From Ramlibacter tataouinensis TTB310 (GTDB lineage Bacteria > Pseudomonadota > Gammaproteobacteria > Burkholderiales > Burkholderiaceae_C): a stretch of DNA of 64,000 bases. Shown one piece after another: positions 30,443-39,322 of this stretch. A program made the position numbers and the translations under genes. Positions within the stretch are counted from its first letter, which is position 1, and every line of letters begins with the position of its first letter. The stretch covers positions 2,430,001 through 2,494,000 of the forward strand of contig NC_015677.1 in the NCBI RefSeq assembly GCF_000215705.1. Direction: 5' to 3'. The notes below the pieces were generated by a model. It was not told the origin of the DNA. It did no database searches and saw nothing but the letters and a program-made list of their open reading frames with translations.

Positions 30443-30937
30443 TCAGTTCAGCGTCGGGGCGACCGCCAGCTCGTACTCGCGCACCCGCGCCAGCACTTCC
30501 TCGGGCAGGCGCTGGATGCGCTTGTCATGGCTGGCGAACACGATCTGCTGGTAGCCGTTGGCCACCAGCCGGGTCCCCACATGGAACTGGAACACCAGGT
30601 AGAACGAGCACTGCCGCACCTCCCAGGTGTTGAGCTCGCAGCGCACGGACTCGAAGGGGAAGGTCTCGTGCAGGTACTCCTGGTGGGCGCGCTTGGTGAT
30701 GAAGACGCCCTGGGACTGCAGCATGTCGGCTGACACGCACTGGTGGAACCAGCGCTCGCGGCACACGCCCTGCCACTCGAAGTAGCGCGAGAAGTAGGTG
30801 TTGGCGTAGGCGTTCGAATCCTTGAGGTAGATGTCGATGGTGTGCCGGAAGGTGCGCCGGGGCACGGCGGCCTCAGCGGGATCCAGGGTCGCTCCTGGCA
30901 CGGGAACATGCAGGGTGGCAGCGGGGTGGGACAGCAT
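30443..30937 (-). CDS. Hotdog-fold acyl-CoA thioesterase (4HBT type)
   Basis: 164 residues. The 4HBT active-site segment is seen as IYLKDSNAYANTYFSRYFEW (acidic residue plus N-x2-Y-x3-Y), followed by the long helix and strands of the hotdog fold. Substrate unknown. A 25-residue N-terminal extension precedes it. ATG 30937 has AAGGAG eight bases upstream; a longer frame running into the RND gene is rejected. Convergent with the sensor kinase, 9 bases apart, and separated from the RND pump by a probable terminator. Confidence 0.8.
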   Translation of the reverse strand: MLSHPAATLHVPVPGATLDPAEAAVPRRTFRHTIDIYLKDSNAYANTYFSRYFEWQGVCRERWFHQCVSADMLQSQGVFITKRAHQEYLHETFPFESVRCELNTWEVRQCSFYLVFQFHVGTRLVANGYQQIVFASHDKRIQRLPEEVLARVREYELAVAPTLN

Positions 30938-30954
30938 GGAAGACTCCTTTTTTG

Positions 30955-30980
30955 AAAAGGCCGCGACCGCCGGCCGCGGC
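30955..30980 (-). terminator. Probable terminator downstream of the RND pump operon
   Basis: Minus strand stem GCCGCG (30980-30975) with CGCGGC (30965-30960), followed by C and four U (30958-30955). A second GC-rich hairpin (CCCGCC/GGCGGG) lies just upstream. Short U-tract, so moderate confidence. Confidence 0.5.
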
Positions 30981-31059
30981 GCCCGCCGAAGGGCGGGCAG
31001 GAGCAATCTACTGAAGAGTGCCTCGTCCGGCACGCAGCGCGCGCCGGACGGGGAGGAGC

Positions 31060-34000
31060 TCACTTGGCCACCAGGTCGCCGTGGTGCGCAGGCCCCGCCG
31101 GCTTGTCGCGGGCCTGCGCCTTGTTGGCGCCCGGCACCTCGCGGCGGGCGAACACCGTGTACATGGTGGGCACCACGAAGATGGTCAGCAGCGTGCCCAG
31201 CGACATGCCGCCCACGATCACCCAACCGATCTGCTGGCGGCTCTCGGCGCCGGCGCCGCTGGCGATGGCCAGCGGCACCGCGCCCAGCACCATGGCGCCG
31301 GTGGTCATGAGGATGGGGCGCAGCCGCTGCGCCGAGGCCTTGACCACGGCATCGACCATCTCCATCCCCTGCTCGCGCAGCTGGTTGGCGAACTCGACGA
31401 TCAGGATGCCGTGCTTGGTGATCAGACCCACCAGGGTGATCAGGCCGATCTGCGAGTACACGTTGAGCGAGCCGCCGCTCCACTTGAGCGCCAGCAGCGC
31501 GCCTATCATGGACAGCGGGACCGACAGCATGATGATCAGCGGGTCGACGAAGCTCTCGAACTGGGCCGCCAGCACCAGGAAGATGAACAGCAGCGCCAGC
31601 ACGAACACCACCGCCAGCGCGCCCTGCGAGGCGCGGAACTCGCGCGAGGTGCCGTTGAGGTCGGTGGTGTAGCCCGGCTTCAGGACCCTGGCGGCGGTCT
31701 GGTCCATGAAGGCCAGGGCCTGGCCCAGCGAGTAGTCGGGCGCGAGGTTGGCGGTGATGGAGACCGAGCGGCGCTGGCCGAAATGGTTGAGTTCGCGCGG
31801 GCTGACGCTCTCGCTCACCTTCACCAGCGCCGACAGCGGGATCATGGTGTCGTTGCGGCCGCGAACGTAGATGCTGTCGATGTCCTCCGGCGTGGTGCGG
31901 CCGCTGGCGCGGTTCTGGATGATCACGTCGTACTGCTCGGCGTCGCGCTTGTAGCGCGTGACCTGGCGGCCGCCCAGCGTGGTTTCCAGCGCGCGGGCCA
32001 CCACCTCCACGCTCACGCCCATGTCGGCCGCCTTGTCGCGGTCGACCTCGATGCGCAGCTCCGGCTTGTTCAGCCGCAGGTCCACGTCGGCAGAGACGAT
32101 GCCGGGGTTCTTGGCGATCTCGTCCAGCATGGTCCGCGTCAGCGCGCTCAGGTTCTCGTAGCTGTCGGAAGTCTGGATCACGAAATTCAGCGGCCGCTCG
32201 CGGAAACCCTGCCCCAGCGAGGGCGGGGTGATCGCGAAAGCGCTCACCCCCGGCAACGCGTTGAATTTGGGGCCCAGCTCGCGCGCGATCTGCAGGGTGG
32301 TGCGCTCGCGCGCCTCCCAGTCCACCGTGCGGTAGACCACGCTGCCCTGCGAGACGGTCGGGTTGCCGATGTTGGCGAAGACGCGGTCGAACTCGGGGTA
32401 CTGCTGGCCCAGCTGCTCGAGCGCACGGGCGTAGCGGTCGGTGTACTCCAGCGTGGCGCCGTCGGGCGCGCTGATGTTGGCCAGGATGGTGCCGCGGTCC
32501 TCCAGCGGCGACAGCTCGGACTTCATGCTGGGCCACACCAGGGCGATGGCCAGGCCGCTGGCCAGCATCAGCCCCACCACGATCCAGCGCGCCTGCAGCA
32601 GCCGCGCCTGCCAGCCGCCCCGCACGGCAGGGCCGGGGCCGGCCGGCTGCCAGCGCGCCACCAGGAGCCAGCGCAGCAGCCGGCCGTAGCCGTCGGACAG
32701 CGCGGTGAGCCGGCGCTCCATGGTGCGGTCGAACCAGTTGGGCCTGGGATTGTGGCGCAGCAGCTTGGAGCACATCATGGGCGTCAGCGTCAGCGCCACG
32801 AAGCCCGACACCAGCACCGCGCCCGCCAGCGCCAGCGCGAACTCGACGAACAGCCGGCCGGTGCGGCCGGGCGTGAAGGCCAGCGGCGCATAGACCGCCA
32901 CCAGCGTCATCGTCATCGAGACCACCGCGAAGGCGATCTCGCGCGCGCCCTTGATCGACGCCGAGAACGGGTCCAGCCCTTCCTCGATGTGGCGGTAGAT
33001 GTTCTCCAGCATCACGATGGCATCGTCCACCACCAGGCCGATGGCCAGCACCAGGGCCAGCAGGGTGAGCGTGTTGATGGTGAAGCCGGCCAGCGCCATC
33101 ATCGCGAAGGTGCCGATCAGGCTGACCGGGATGGTGACGATGGGGATGATGGAGGCGCGGAAAGTGCGCAGGAACACGAAGATCACCAGCGCCACCAGCA
33201 CCACCGCCTCGGCGATGGTGGTGTAGACGTTGCGCACCGAGCGGTCGATGAACAGCGAGTTGTCGTTCGCCACCTCGATGGAGATGTCGGCCGGCAGGTC
33301 GGCCTTGAGCTGCGGGATCATCTCGCGCACGCCCTGCGCCAGCGTCAGCGGGTTGGCCGTGGCCTGGCGGATCACGCCGGCGGAGATGGCGGGCCGCCCG
33401 TTGAGCCGCACCGCGGTGCGCTCGTCCGCCGCGGCCTCCTGCACCCGGGCCACGTCGCGCATCTTCACCGGGAAGCCGTTGACGTTGCGGATGACGATCT
33501 CCTCGAACTGTGCCGGACGGAACAGGTCGGTCTGGGAGGTCACGCTGAACTCGCGCTGCCGCGACTCGATGCGCCCGGCCGGCAGCTCCAGGTTGCTGCG
33601 CCGCACCGCGTCCTCCACGTCCTGCGTGGTCAGGCGCAGGCCGGCCAGCTTGTCCGGGTCCAGCCAGATGCGCATGGCGTACTTGCGCTCGCCGTAGATG
33701 CGCACGTCGGCCACGCCGCTGACGGTCTGCAGCCGCGGCTTGGCGATGCGGTTGAGCAGGTCATTGATCTGCAGCGGCCCCAGCGTCTCGCTGGTGAAGG
33801 CCAGCCAGATCACCGGGAAGGCGTCGGCCTCGACCTTGGCGATCACGGGCTCGTCGATGGCCTGCGGCAGGCGGTTGCGCACGCGCGAGGTGCGGTCGCG
33901 CACCTCGGCGGCCGCGGCGTCGGGGTCCTTCTCCAGGCGGAAACGCACCGAGATCTGGCTCTGCTCGGCCCGGCTGATGGAGGTGATCACGTCCACGGCG

Positions 34001-34224
34001 TCGATGCCCGCGATGGAGTCCTCCAGCGGCTTGGTGACCTGCGACTCGATCACCTCGGCCGAAGCGCCGGGGTAGCGCACGCTGACGGTGACCACCGGCT
34101 CGTCGATGCGCGGGTACTCGCGCACCTGCAGGCGGTTGAAGCTGACCAGGCCGACCAGCACGACCAGCAGGGACAGCACGGTGGCGAACACCGGGCGGCG
34201 GATCGATATCTCGGGCAGCTGCAT
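31060..34224 (-). CDS. RND-family efflux transporter permease (HAE1/AcrB-like)
   Basis: Inner-membrane proton/drug antiporter of a tripartite pump. 1054 residues with the typical 1 + 5 + 1 + 5 helix pattern and two large periplasmic loops. It begins PEISIRRPVFATVLSLLVVL, and TM4 carries the proton-relay aspartates in GLVVDDAIVMLENIYRHIEEG. A His/Gly-containing Pro-rich linker around residue 515-535 is longer than in AcrB. ATG 34224. The adaptor gene lies 24 bases upstream; no outer-membrane factor gene is nearby, so a shared TolC-like channel is expected. Confidence 0.95.
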   Translation of the reverse strand: MQLPEISIRRPVFATVLSLLVVLVGLVSFNRLQVREYPRIDEPVVTVSVRYPGASAEVIESQVTKPLEDSIAGIDAVDVITSISRAEQSQISVRFRLEKDPDAAAAEVRDRTSRVRNRLPQAIDEPVIAKVEADAFPVIWLAFTSETLGPLQINDLLNRIAKPRLQTVSGVADVRIYGERKYAMRIWLDPDKLAGLRLTTQDVEDAVRRSNLELPAGRIESRQREFSVTSQTDLFRPAQFEEIVIRNVNGFPVKMRDVARVQEAAADERTAVRLNGRPAISAGVIRQATANPLTLAQGVREMIPQLKADLPADISIEVANDNSLFIDRSVRNVYTTIAEAVVLVALVIFVFLRTFRASIIPIVTIPVSLIGTFAMMALAGFTINTLTLLALVLAIGLVVDDAIVMLENIYRHIEEGLDPFSASIKGAREIAFAVVSMTMTLVAVYAPLAFTPGRTGRLFVEFALALAGAVLVSGFVALTLTPMMCSKLLRHNPRPNWFDRTMERRLTALSDGYGRLLRWLLVARWQPAGPGPAVRGGWQARLLQARWIVVGLMLASGLAIALVWPSMKSELSPLEDRGTILANISAPDGATLEYTDRYARALEQLGQQYPEFDRVFANIGNPTVSQGSVVYRTVDWEARERTTLQIARELGPKFNALPGVSAFAITPPSLGQGFRERPLNFVIQTSDSYENLSALTRTMLDEIAKNPGIVSADVDLRLNKPELRIEVDRDKAADMGVSVEVVARALETTLGGRQVTRYKRDAEQYDVIIQNRASGRTTPEDIDSIYVRGRNDTMIPLSALVKVSESVSPRELNHFGQRRSVSITANLAPDYSLGQALAFMDQTAARVLKPGYTTDLNGTSREFRASQGALAVVFVLALLFIFLVLAAQFESFVDPLIIMLSVPLSMIGALLALKWSGGSLNVYSQIGLITLVGLITKHGILIVEFANQLREQGMEMVDAVVKASAQRLRPILMTTGAMVLGAVPLAIASGAGAESRQQIGWVIVGGMSLGTLLTIFVVPTMYTVFARREVPGANKAQARDKPAGPAHHGDLVAK

Positions 34225-34248
34225 GGCGCGCTCCGGTGGGGAAGAGGG

Positions 34249-35487
34249 TCAGCGGGACGGAGCCTGGGCGCAGGGATTGGGCCCCGCCGGACGCGGCACC
34301 TCGGCCTGGGCCCCGGCGGCGCGTGACGGCAGGACGGCCGCAACGGGCGTGGCGCCGCCGTTGCGCGGCATCTCGGCCACGCGCACCGGCATGCCGTCAC
34401 GCTGGATGCGCTGCTGGCCGGCGACCACCACCACCTCGCCGGGCTGCAGGCCCTCGGTGATCTCCACCCGGCCGGGCTGGCGCAGGCCGACCTTGACCTC
34501 GACACGCCGCGCGATGCGGGTGTCCTGGTCCGGCCCGTCGACCAGCTTGTAGACGAACTGGCGCGTGCCCTGCGGCACCAGCGCCTCCTCCGGCACGAGG
34601 CGCGCGTTGTCGCGCTCGCCGAACACCGCCGTGATGCGGGCGAACATGCCCGGGCGCAGCTGCAGGTGCCGGTTGTCGATGCAGCCGCGGATGCCCACCG
34701 AGCGGCCGTTGGCATCCACCAGCGGGTCGATGGCCTGCACCACGGCGCTGTACTGGCGGTCGGGCAGCGCGTCCATGGCCACCAGCGCCGTCTGGCCGCG
34801 CCGCACCTTGGTCTGGAAGCGCTCGGGCAGGCGGAAGTCCACGTAGAGGGTGTCCAGGTCCTCGATGTTGACGATATCGGTGCCGTCGCGCAGGTAGTCG
34901 CCCACGTTGACGCTGCGGATGCCGGCGATGCCGTCGAACGGCGCGACGATGCGCAGGCGGTCGGCCGTGGCCCGGGCCAGGGCCAGCTTGGCCTGGGCCA
35001 CCTGCAGGGCGGCCCCGCTCTCGTCGACCGAGCGCTGGCTGATGAAGTTCTGCGCCACCAGCTCCTGGTTGCGCTTGTGGTTGGCCTGGGCGATGGACAG
35101 CTCGGCCTGGGCCTGCTGCACCTGGGCGCGCGGCAGGTTGTCGTCCAGCTGCACCAGCAGCTGCCCGCGCCGCACCCGGTCGCCGTCGCGGAAGTTCAGG
35201 CGCACCACGCGGCCGCTGACTTCGGGGCGCAGCACCACGCTCTGGCGCGAGCGCAGGGTGCCCACCGCCTGCGCTTCGTCGGACAGGCGCACCACCTCCA
35301 CCCGGGCCACCTCCACAGCCGGCGGCCGCGCCGGGCCGGCGCTGGAAGCCGGCACCGCCGCCCCGCCATTGCCGGCGGCCACCGCATCAGGGCGTGCGGC
35401 CGGCTTGTTCTGGTACCACCAGGCCGCGCCGGACGCGGCGGCGATGCCCACCGCAGCCACCACGATGTAGAGGGGTTTCGATGCCAT
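34249..35487 (-). CDS. RND efflux periplasmic adaptor (membrane fusion protein)
   Basis: 412 residues. N-terminal membrane anchor (about 5-24), a low-complexity linker, then lipoyl half-motifs VSGRVVRLNFRDGDRVRRGQ and IVAPFDGIAGIRSVNVGDYL on either side of a coiled-coil hairpin (about 115-185). Beta-barrel and membrane-proximal domains follow, with QGTRQFVYKLVDG and TEGLQPGEVVVVAGQQRIQ. The C-tail is Pro/Ala-rich. ATG 35487; the frame to 35901 is antisense to rnhA. The arrangement adaptor-pump is standard. Confidence 0.94.
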   Translation of the reverse strand: MASKPLYIVVAAVGIAAASGAAWWYQNKPAARPDAVAAGNGGAAVPASSAGPARPPAVEVARVEVVRLSDEAQAVGTLRSRQSVVLRPEVSGRVVRLNFRDGDRVRRGQLLVQLDDNLPRAQVQQAQAELSIAQANHKRNQELVAQNFISQRSVDESGAALQVAQAKLALARATADRLRIVAPFDGIAGIRSVNVGDYLRDGTDIVNIEDLDTLYVDFRLPERFQTKVRRGQTALVAMDALPDRQYSAVVQAIDPLVDANGRSVGIRGCIDNRHLQLRPGMFARITAVFGERDNARLVPEEALVPQGTRQFVYKLVDGPDQDTRIARRVEVKVGLRQPGRVEITEGLQPGEVVVVAGQQRIQRDGMPVRVAEMPRNGGATPVAAVLPSRAAGAQAEVPRPAGPNPCAQAPSR

Positions 35488-35636
35488 GAAGGGGAGAACG
35501 TCCTCGTGGATTGTGATGGTTGGTAACCACCCGCCAATGTAGCAGCGCGACTGCCCGCAGGCCTTTACCCGCGCTTTACACGACCGCCCCGCGAGGAATG
35601 AGCGGCTCAGGCGTGAAAAGTTCGGCCCGCGCGGTC

Positions 35637-36083
35637 TCAGCGGCCCAGCGCCTGCGCCACGCCGCGATTGGCCAGCGCGTCCGCACGCTCGTTGCCGGGG
35701 TCGCCGTTGTGGCCACGCACCCAGCGCCAGTCGATGGTGTGGCCGCCCTCGCGCACCAGCTTGTCCAGCTGCTGCCACAGCTCGACGTTCTTCACCGGCG
35801 TCTTGCCAGCCGTGCGCCAGCCCTTGGCCTTCCAGCCGGGCAGCCACTCGGTCATGCCCTTGAGGACGTACTGGCTGTCCAGGTAGAGGGTGACGTTGCA
35901 AGGCCGCTTGAGCGCGCCCAGCGCCTGGATCACCGCCGTCAGCTCCATGCGGTTGTTGGTGGTGCCCAGCTCGCCGCCGAACATTTCCTTCTCGGTGCCT
36001 GCGGACTTGAGCAGCACGCCCCAGCCGCCGGGTCCCGGGTTGCCCTTGCAGGCGCCGTCGGTGTAGATCTCGATGTGGTTCAC
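35637..36083 (-). CDS. rnhA: Ribonuclease HI
   Basis: Removes RNA from RNA/DNA hybrids. 148 residues. All four catalytic acidic residues are in place: Asp in [16 protein letters not shown], Glu in [13 protein letters not shown], Asp in [12 protein letters not shown] and Asp in [18 protein letters not shown] 36083 ([10 protein letters not shown]). It follows the methyltransferase by 7 bases on the same strand, a gene pair (methyltransferase-rnhA) common in Burkholderiales, often with dnaQ next; here the pump adaptor follows instead. Confidence 0.97.
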   Translation of the reverse strand: MNHIEIYTDGACKGNPGPGGWGVLLKSAGTEKEMFGGELGTTNNRMELTAVIQALGALKRPCNVTLYLDSQYVLKGMTEWLPGWKAKGWRTAGKTPVKNVELWQQLDKLVREGGHTIDWRWVRGHNGDPGNERADALANRGVAQALGR

Positions 36084-36090
36084 GCGGTTC

Positions 36091-36867
36091 TCAGGCTTCC
36101 TCGGAGGCGGGGGTGCGGTGGCTGCGGTTGGCCAGGGGCACGGGCGCGGCGCTCATGCTGGCGCGCCGCTTCCACGCGCGCATCAGCTTGACGCCGCGCA
36201 CGCGCTTGACCGCCACGATGAAGTACACGGCGCCGAAAATCGGCCACCAGCGCGCGCCGATGCGGTCCACCCACTCGTAGCGATTCAGCCATTTCTCGGT
36301 GGCCATGGCCGGACGCCAGCAGCCGAAGCTGCCGGTTTCTACCTCGAAGCTGAGCAGGCGCAGCCAGTCGCGCAGCCGCCGGTAGCCGATGAACTCGCCG
36401 GCATCGGGCAGGTACAGCTGGCCGAACCCCAGGCGCCGGTACAGGTGGGCGCGGCGCTGGCGCAGGCCCCACAGGCTGGCCGGGTTGAGGCAGCAGATCA
36501 CCACCTTGCCCTCGGGCACCAGCACGCGCTCGACCTCGCGCAGCGTGGCATGCGGATCGTCGCTCAATTCCAGCGAGTGCGGCAGCACCACCAGGTCCAG
36601 GCTGTTGGCTTCGAACGGCAGCGCCGCGAAATCGGTCACCAGATCGGGCATGCGGGCGTGCGGGCCCTGGGCGCGCGCCACACCCAGCCACCGGCGCGGC
36701 ATGCGGTTGGCGCGCAGCGTCTCGAGCTCGGGCAGGCCCAGTTGCAGCGCGTGATAGCCGAAGATGTCGCCCACGGCCCGGTCGAATTCGGCCTGCTCCC
36801 AGGCCAGCAGGTAGCGGCCGGGCGGCGTCTCGAACCACTGGTGCATTCCTATAATCGGCTCGCTCAT
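36091..36867 (-). CDS. Class I SAM-dependent methyltransferase
   Basis: 258 residues. Methyltransferase domain with [20 protein letters not shown], an acidic motif [20 protein letters not shown] and [23 protein letters not shown]. This is the family found beside rnhA and gloB in Burkholderiales; the substrate is unknown. The usual GxGxG of motif I is degenerate. ATG 36867 ([12 protein letters not shown]) overlaps the start codon of divergent gloB in one CATG; ATG 36846 is possible but has a GGA directly against it. The C-terminus is basic. Confidence 0.85.
   Translation of the reverse strand: MSEPIIGMHQWFETPPGRYLLAWEQAEFDRAVGDIFGYHALQLGLPELETLRANRMPRRWLGVARAQGPHARMPDLVTDFAALPFEANSLDLVVLPHSLELSDDPHATLREVERVLVPEGKVVICCLNPASLWGLRQRRAHLYRRLGFGQLYLPDAGEFIGYRRLRDWLRLLSFEVETGSFGCWRPAMATEKWLNRYEWVDRIGARWWPIFGAVYFIVAVKRVRGVKLMRAWKRRASMSAAPVPLANRSHRTPASEEA
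36850..36855 (+). promoter_or_regulatory. Consensus -10 box just before gloB
   Basis: Perfect TATAAT 10 bases upstream of the gloB ATG, without a good -35. If used, the transcript would start about 4 bases before the start codon, making gloB essentially leaderless. It lies inside the first codons of the divergent methyltransferase gene. Confidence 0.5.
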
Positions 36868-37711
36868 GAAGTTACTCCCCCTGCCCGCGTTCCAGGACAA
36901 CTATCTCTGGCTGCTGCACGACGGGCATCGGGCTCTGGTGGTGGACCCGGGCGACGCACAGCCCGTGCTGGCCGCGCTGCGGCAGGCCGGTTTGCAACTG
37001 GAGGCGATTCTAGTCACGCACCACCACCCCGATCACATCGGCGGCCTGGAGGAGGTGCGCCGGGCGACCGGCGCCACGGTGTACGGCCCCGCGCGCGAGA
37101 CCATCCCGGAGCCGCTCACCCGGGTGGCGCAGGGCGACGTGGTGCGGGCGCTGGGCCTGTCATTCCAGGTGCTGGACGTGCCCGGCCACACGGCCGGGCA
37201 CATCGCCTACTTTCATGACCCCCACGCTCCTTCGTCGCTGCCCCCCGGGGGGGCGCAGCCGCCTCGGGGCGGCCCAGCGGCGGCTGGTCCCGACGTGGAC
37301 GGCACGCCGCTGCTGTTCTGCGGCGACACGCTGTTCTCGGGCGGCTGCGGGCGGCTGTTCGAGGGCACGCCGGCGCAGATGCTGGCCTCGCTGGATGCGC
37401 TGGCGGCGTTGCCGGGCGACACGCGCGTGTGCTGCGCCCACGAATACACGCTGGCCAACCTGAAATTCGCGCGGGCGGTGGAACCCGGCAATGCCGAGCT
37501 GGTCGATTACACGCAGCACTGCGAAGCGCTGCGCAGCCAGGGGCAGCCCACCCTGCCCACCACGGTGGCCCAGGAAAAGCGCATCAACCCGTTCCTGCGC
37601 ACGCGCGAGAGCGGGGTGCGGCACGCGGCCGAGGCCTTCAACGGCACCCGGCCCGGGGATGATGTCGGCGTGTTTGCCGCGATCCGCCAATGGAAAAACG
37701 AGTACCGATGA
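36866..37711 (+). CDS. gloB: Hydroxyacylglutathione hydrolase (glyoxalase II) with a repeat-derived insertion
   Basis: Hydrolyses S-lactoylglutathione in methylglyoxal detoxification. 281 residues; the usual length is about 255. Metallo-beta-lactamase motif THHHPDHIGG near residue 51, VPGHTAGHIAYFHD near 105-118, FCGDTLFSGGCGRLFEGT and CCAHEYTLANLKFA follow, and a C-terminal HAGH domain is present. Residues about 118-143 (PHAPSSLPPGGAQPPRGG and on) are not part of the family: this stretch is a copy of the GC-rich intergenic repeat, kept in frame. It sits in the loop between HIAYFH and GTPLLFCGD, so activity is probably retained. Confidence 0.93.
   Translation: MKLLPLPAFQDNYLWLLHDGHRALVVDPGDAQPVLAALRQAGLQLEAILVTHHHPDHIGGLEEVRRATGATVYGPARETIPEPLTRVAQGDVVRALGLSFQVLDVPGHTAGHIAYFHDPHAPSSLPPGGAQPPRGGPAAAGPDVDGTPLLFCGDTLFSGGCGRLFEGTPAQMLASLDALAALPGDTRVCCAHEYTLANLKFARAVEPGNAELVDYTQHCEALRSQGQPTLPTTVAQEKRINPFLRTRESGVRHAAEAFNGTRPGDDVGVFAAIRQWKNEYR
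37217..37291 (+). repeat. GC-rich palindromic repeat, copy B, inside the gloB coding sequence
   Basis: Contains CCCCCACGCT, GTCGCTGCCCCCCG with GGGGGGCGC, and CCTCGGGGCGGCCC with AGCGGCGGCTGG. Same block order as the intergenic copy at 26084-26163. Its insertion adds about 26 codons without shifting the frame. Confidence 0.8.
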
Positions 37712-39213
37712 CAAAAAGATTCCACTTTGCCGGCCTGGCGAGCCTGCTGCTCTGGCTGGCCGGCTGCGCCAACACCCCCGTCACCTCCCCCCTCCCTCCT
37801 GCCGACCCTGCACCCGTCGCCGAGGCGCCGGCCGCGACGCCGGCGCCGCCCCTGCCGCTGCCGCCGGTCATCCCCAGCGGGCCGCTGCAGCCCATCACCG
37901 CGGCCGAAGCCGCCTCGCAGGAGGTCGCCTCGCTGCTGCCGCCGGCCGACCTGTGGGACCGCATCCGCCGCGGCTTCGCCATGCCGGCGCTGGACTCGCA
38001 GCTAGTGCGCCAGCAGGAACAGTGGTACTCGTCACGGCCCGACTACATCCAGCGCATGACGGAGCGCTCGCGCAAGTACCTGTTCCACATCGTCGAGGAG
38101 CTGGAGCGCCGCGGCATGCCGTCCGAGCTGGCGCTGCTGCCCTTCGTCGAGAGCGCCTTCAACCCCGAGGCCGTCTCCAGCGCGCGCGCCGCCGGCATGT
38201 GGCAGTTCATGCCGGCCACCGGCACCTACTTCGAACTCAAGCAGAACGTGTTCCGCGACGACCGGCGCGACGTGCTGGCCTCCACCCGCGCCGCGCTGGA
38301 CTACCTGCAGAAGCTCCATGGCATGTTCGGCGACTGGCACCTGGCGCTGGCCGCCTACAACTGGGGCGAGGGCAGCGTGGGCCGGGCCATCGCGCGCAAC
38401 CAGAAGAGGGGCCGGCCCGCCGGCTACACCGACCTGGACATGCCGCACGAGACGCGCAACTACGTGCCCAAGCTGCAGGCGGTCAAGAACATCGTGGCGC
38501 GGCCCGAACAGTTCCGCACCGAGCTGCCGCTGATCGAGAACCACCCCTACTTCCAGAGCGTGACCATCACGCGCGACATCGACGTGGCGCTGGCCGCCAA
38601 GCTGGCCGACGTGGCGCTGGAGGATTTCAAGGCGCTCAACCCCTCGCTCAGCCGCCCGGTCATCTTCGCGGCCGGCACGCCGCAGATCCTGCTGCCCTGG
38701 GACAACGCGACGGTGTTCCGGCGCAACTTCGAGGGCTACACCGCCGGGCGCTATGCCAGCTGGGCGGCCTGGACCGCGCCGGCCACCATGAGCGTCACCG
38801 AGGCCGCGCGCCGGGTCGGCATGAGCGAGGCGGACTTCCGCGCCATCAACAACATCCCGCCACGCATGCGGATCCGGGCCGGGTCGGTGGTGCTGGCGCC
38901 GCGCGAAGGCAAGCTGGACCGCGACGTGACCGGCCATGTCGCGGACAACGGGCAGCTCAACCTGTCTCCGGAGGTGGTGACCCGCCGCACCGTGGTGCGC
39001 GCCGGCGCGAATGAATCGGTCGCCAGCATCGCCCGGCGCTACCGGCTCAGCGCCACGCAGGTGGCCGACTGGAACAAGGTGGGCTCGACGGCGCTGTTCC
39101 GCACCGGCCAGCAGGTGGTCCTGTACCTGCCGGTACGCGCGGCCGCATCGAAGCCGCGCACGGCCATCAAGGCTGCGCCGCGGCGGCCGGCGGCCGCCAC
39201 GCGCCGCCGCTGA
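37708..39213 (+). CDS. mltD: Membrane-bound lytic murein transglycosylase D (lipoprotein)
   Basis: Cleaves peptidoglycan glycan strands. 501 residues. Signal peptide with lipobox LAGC (Cys near residue 20) and a Pro/Ala linker. SLT domain (about 120-235) with the catalytic Glu in FVESAFNPEAVSSARAAGMW followed by QFMPATG and YNWGEGSVGRAI. A LysM domain lies at about 425-475 (TVVRAGANESVASIARRYRL), with a weaker LysM-like segment near 355-400. ATG 37708 overlaps the gloB stop (ATGA); ATG 37690 is also in frame, but the shorter start gives the better signal peptide. Confidence 0.94.
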   Translation: MTKRFHFAGLASLLLWLAGCANTPVTSPLPPADPAPVAEAPAATPAPPLPLPPVIPSGPLQPITAAEAASQEVASLLPPADLWDRIRRGFAMPALDSQLVRQQEQWYSSRPDYIQRMTERSRKYLFHIVEELERRGMPSELALLPFVESAFNPEAVSSARAAGMWQFMPATGTYFELKQNVFRDDRRDVLASTRAALDYLQKLHGMFGDWHLALAAYNWGEGSVGRAIARNQKRGRPAGYTDLDMPHETRNYVPKLQAVKNIVARPEQFRTELPLIENHPYFQSVTITRDIDVALAAKLADVALEDFKALNPSLSRPVIFAAGTPQILLPWDNATVFRRNFEGYTAGRYASWAAWTAPATMSVTEAARRVGMSEADFRAINNIPPRMRIRAGSVVLAPREGKLDRDVTGHVADNGQLNLSPEVVTRRTVVRAGANESVASIARRYRLSATQVADWNKVGSTALFRTGQQVVLYLPVRAAASKPRTAIKAAPRRPAAATRRR

Positions 39214-39322
39214 GGCCGCGCCTGCCGTGAAGGCCTGACGCTAGTCGCCGCCGTCCGCGGACCCGGCGGGCCGCTGCGACAGATCCATCACCGGCGCCCG
39301 CAGCGCGGCCAACGCGCCCAGC

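Noticed and set aside
37690..37707. ATG 37690 as the start of mltD
   Set aside because: It would add MEKRVP inside the gloB end; ATG 37708 gives a standard lipoprotein signal and an ATGA overlap.
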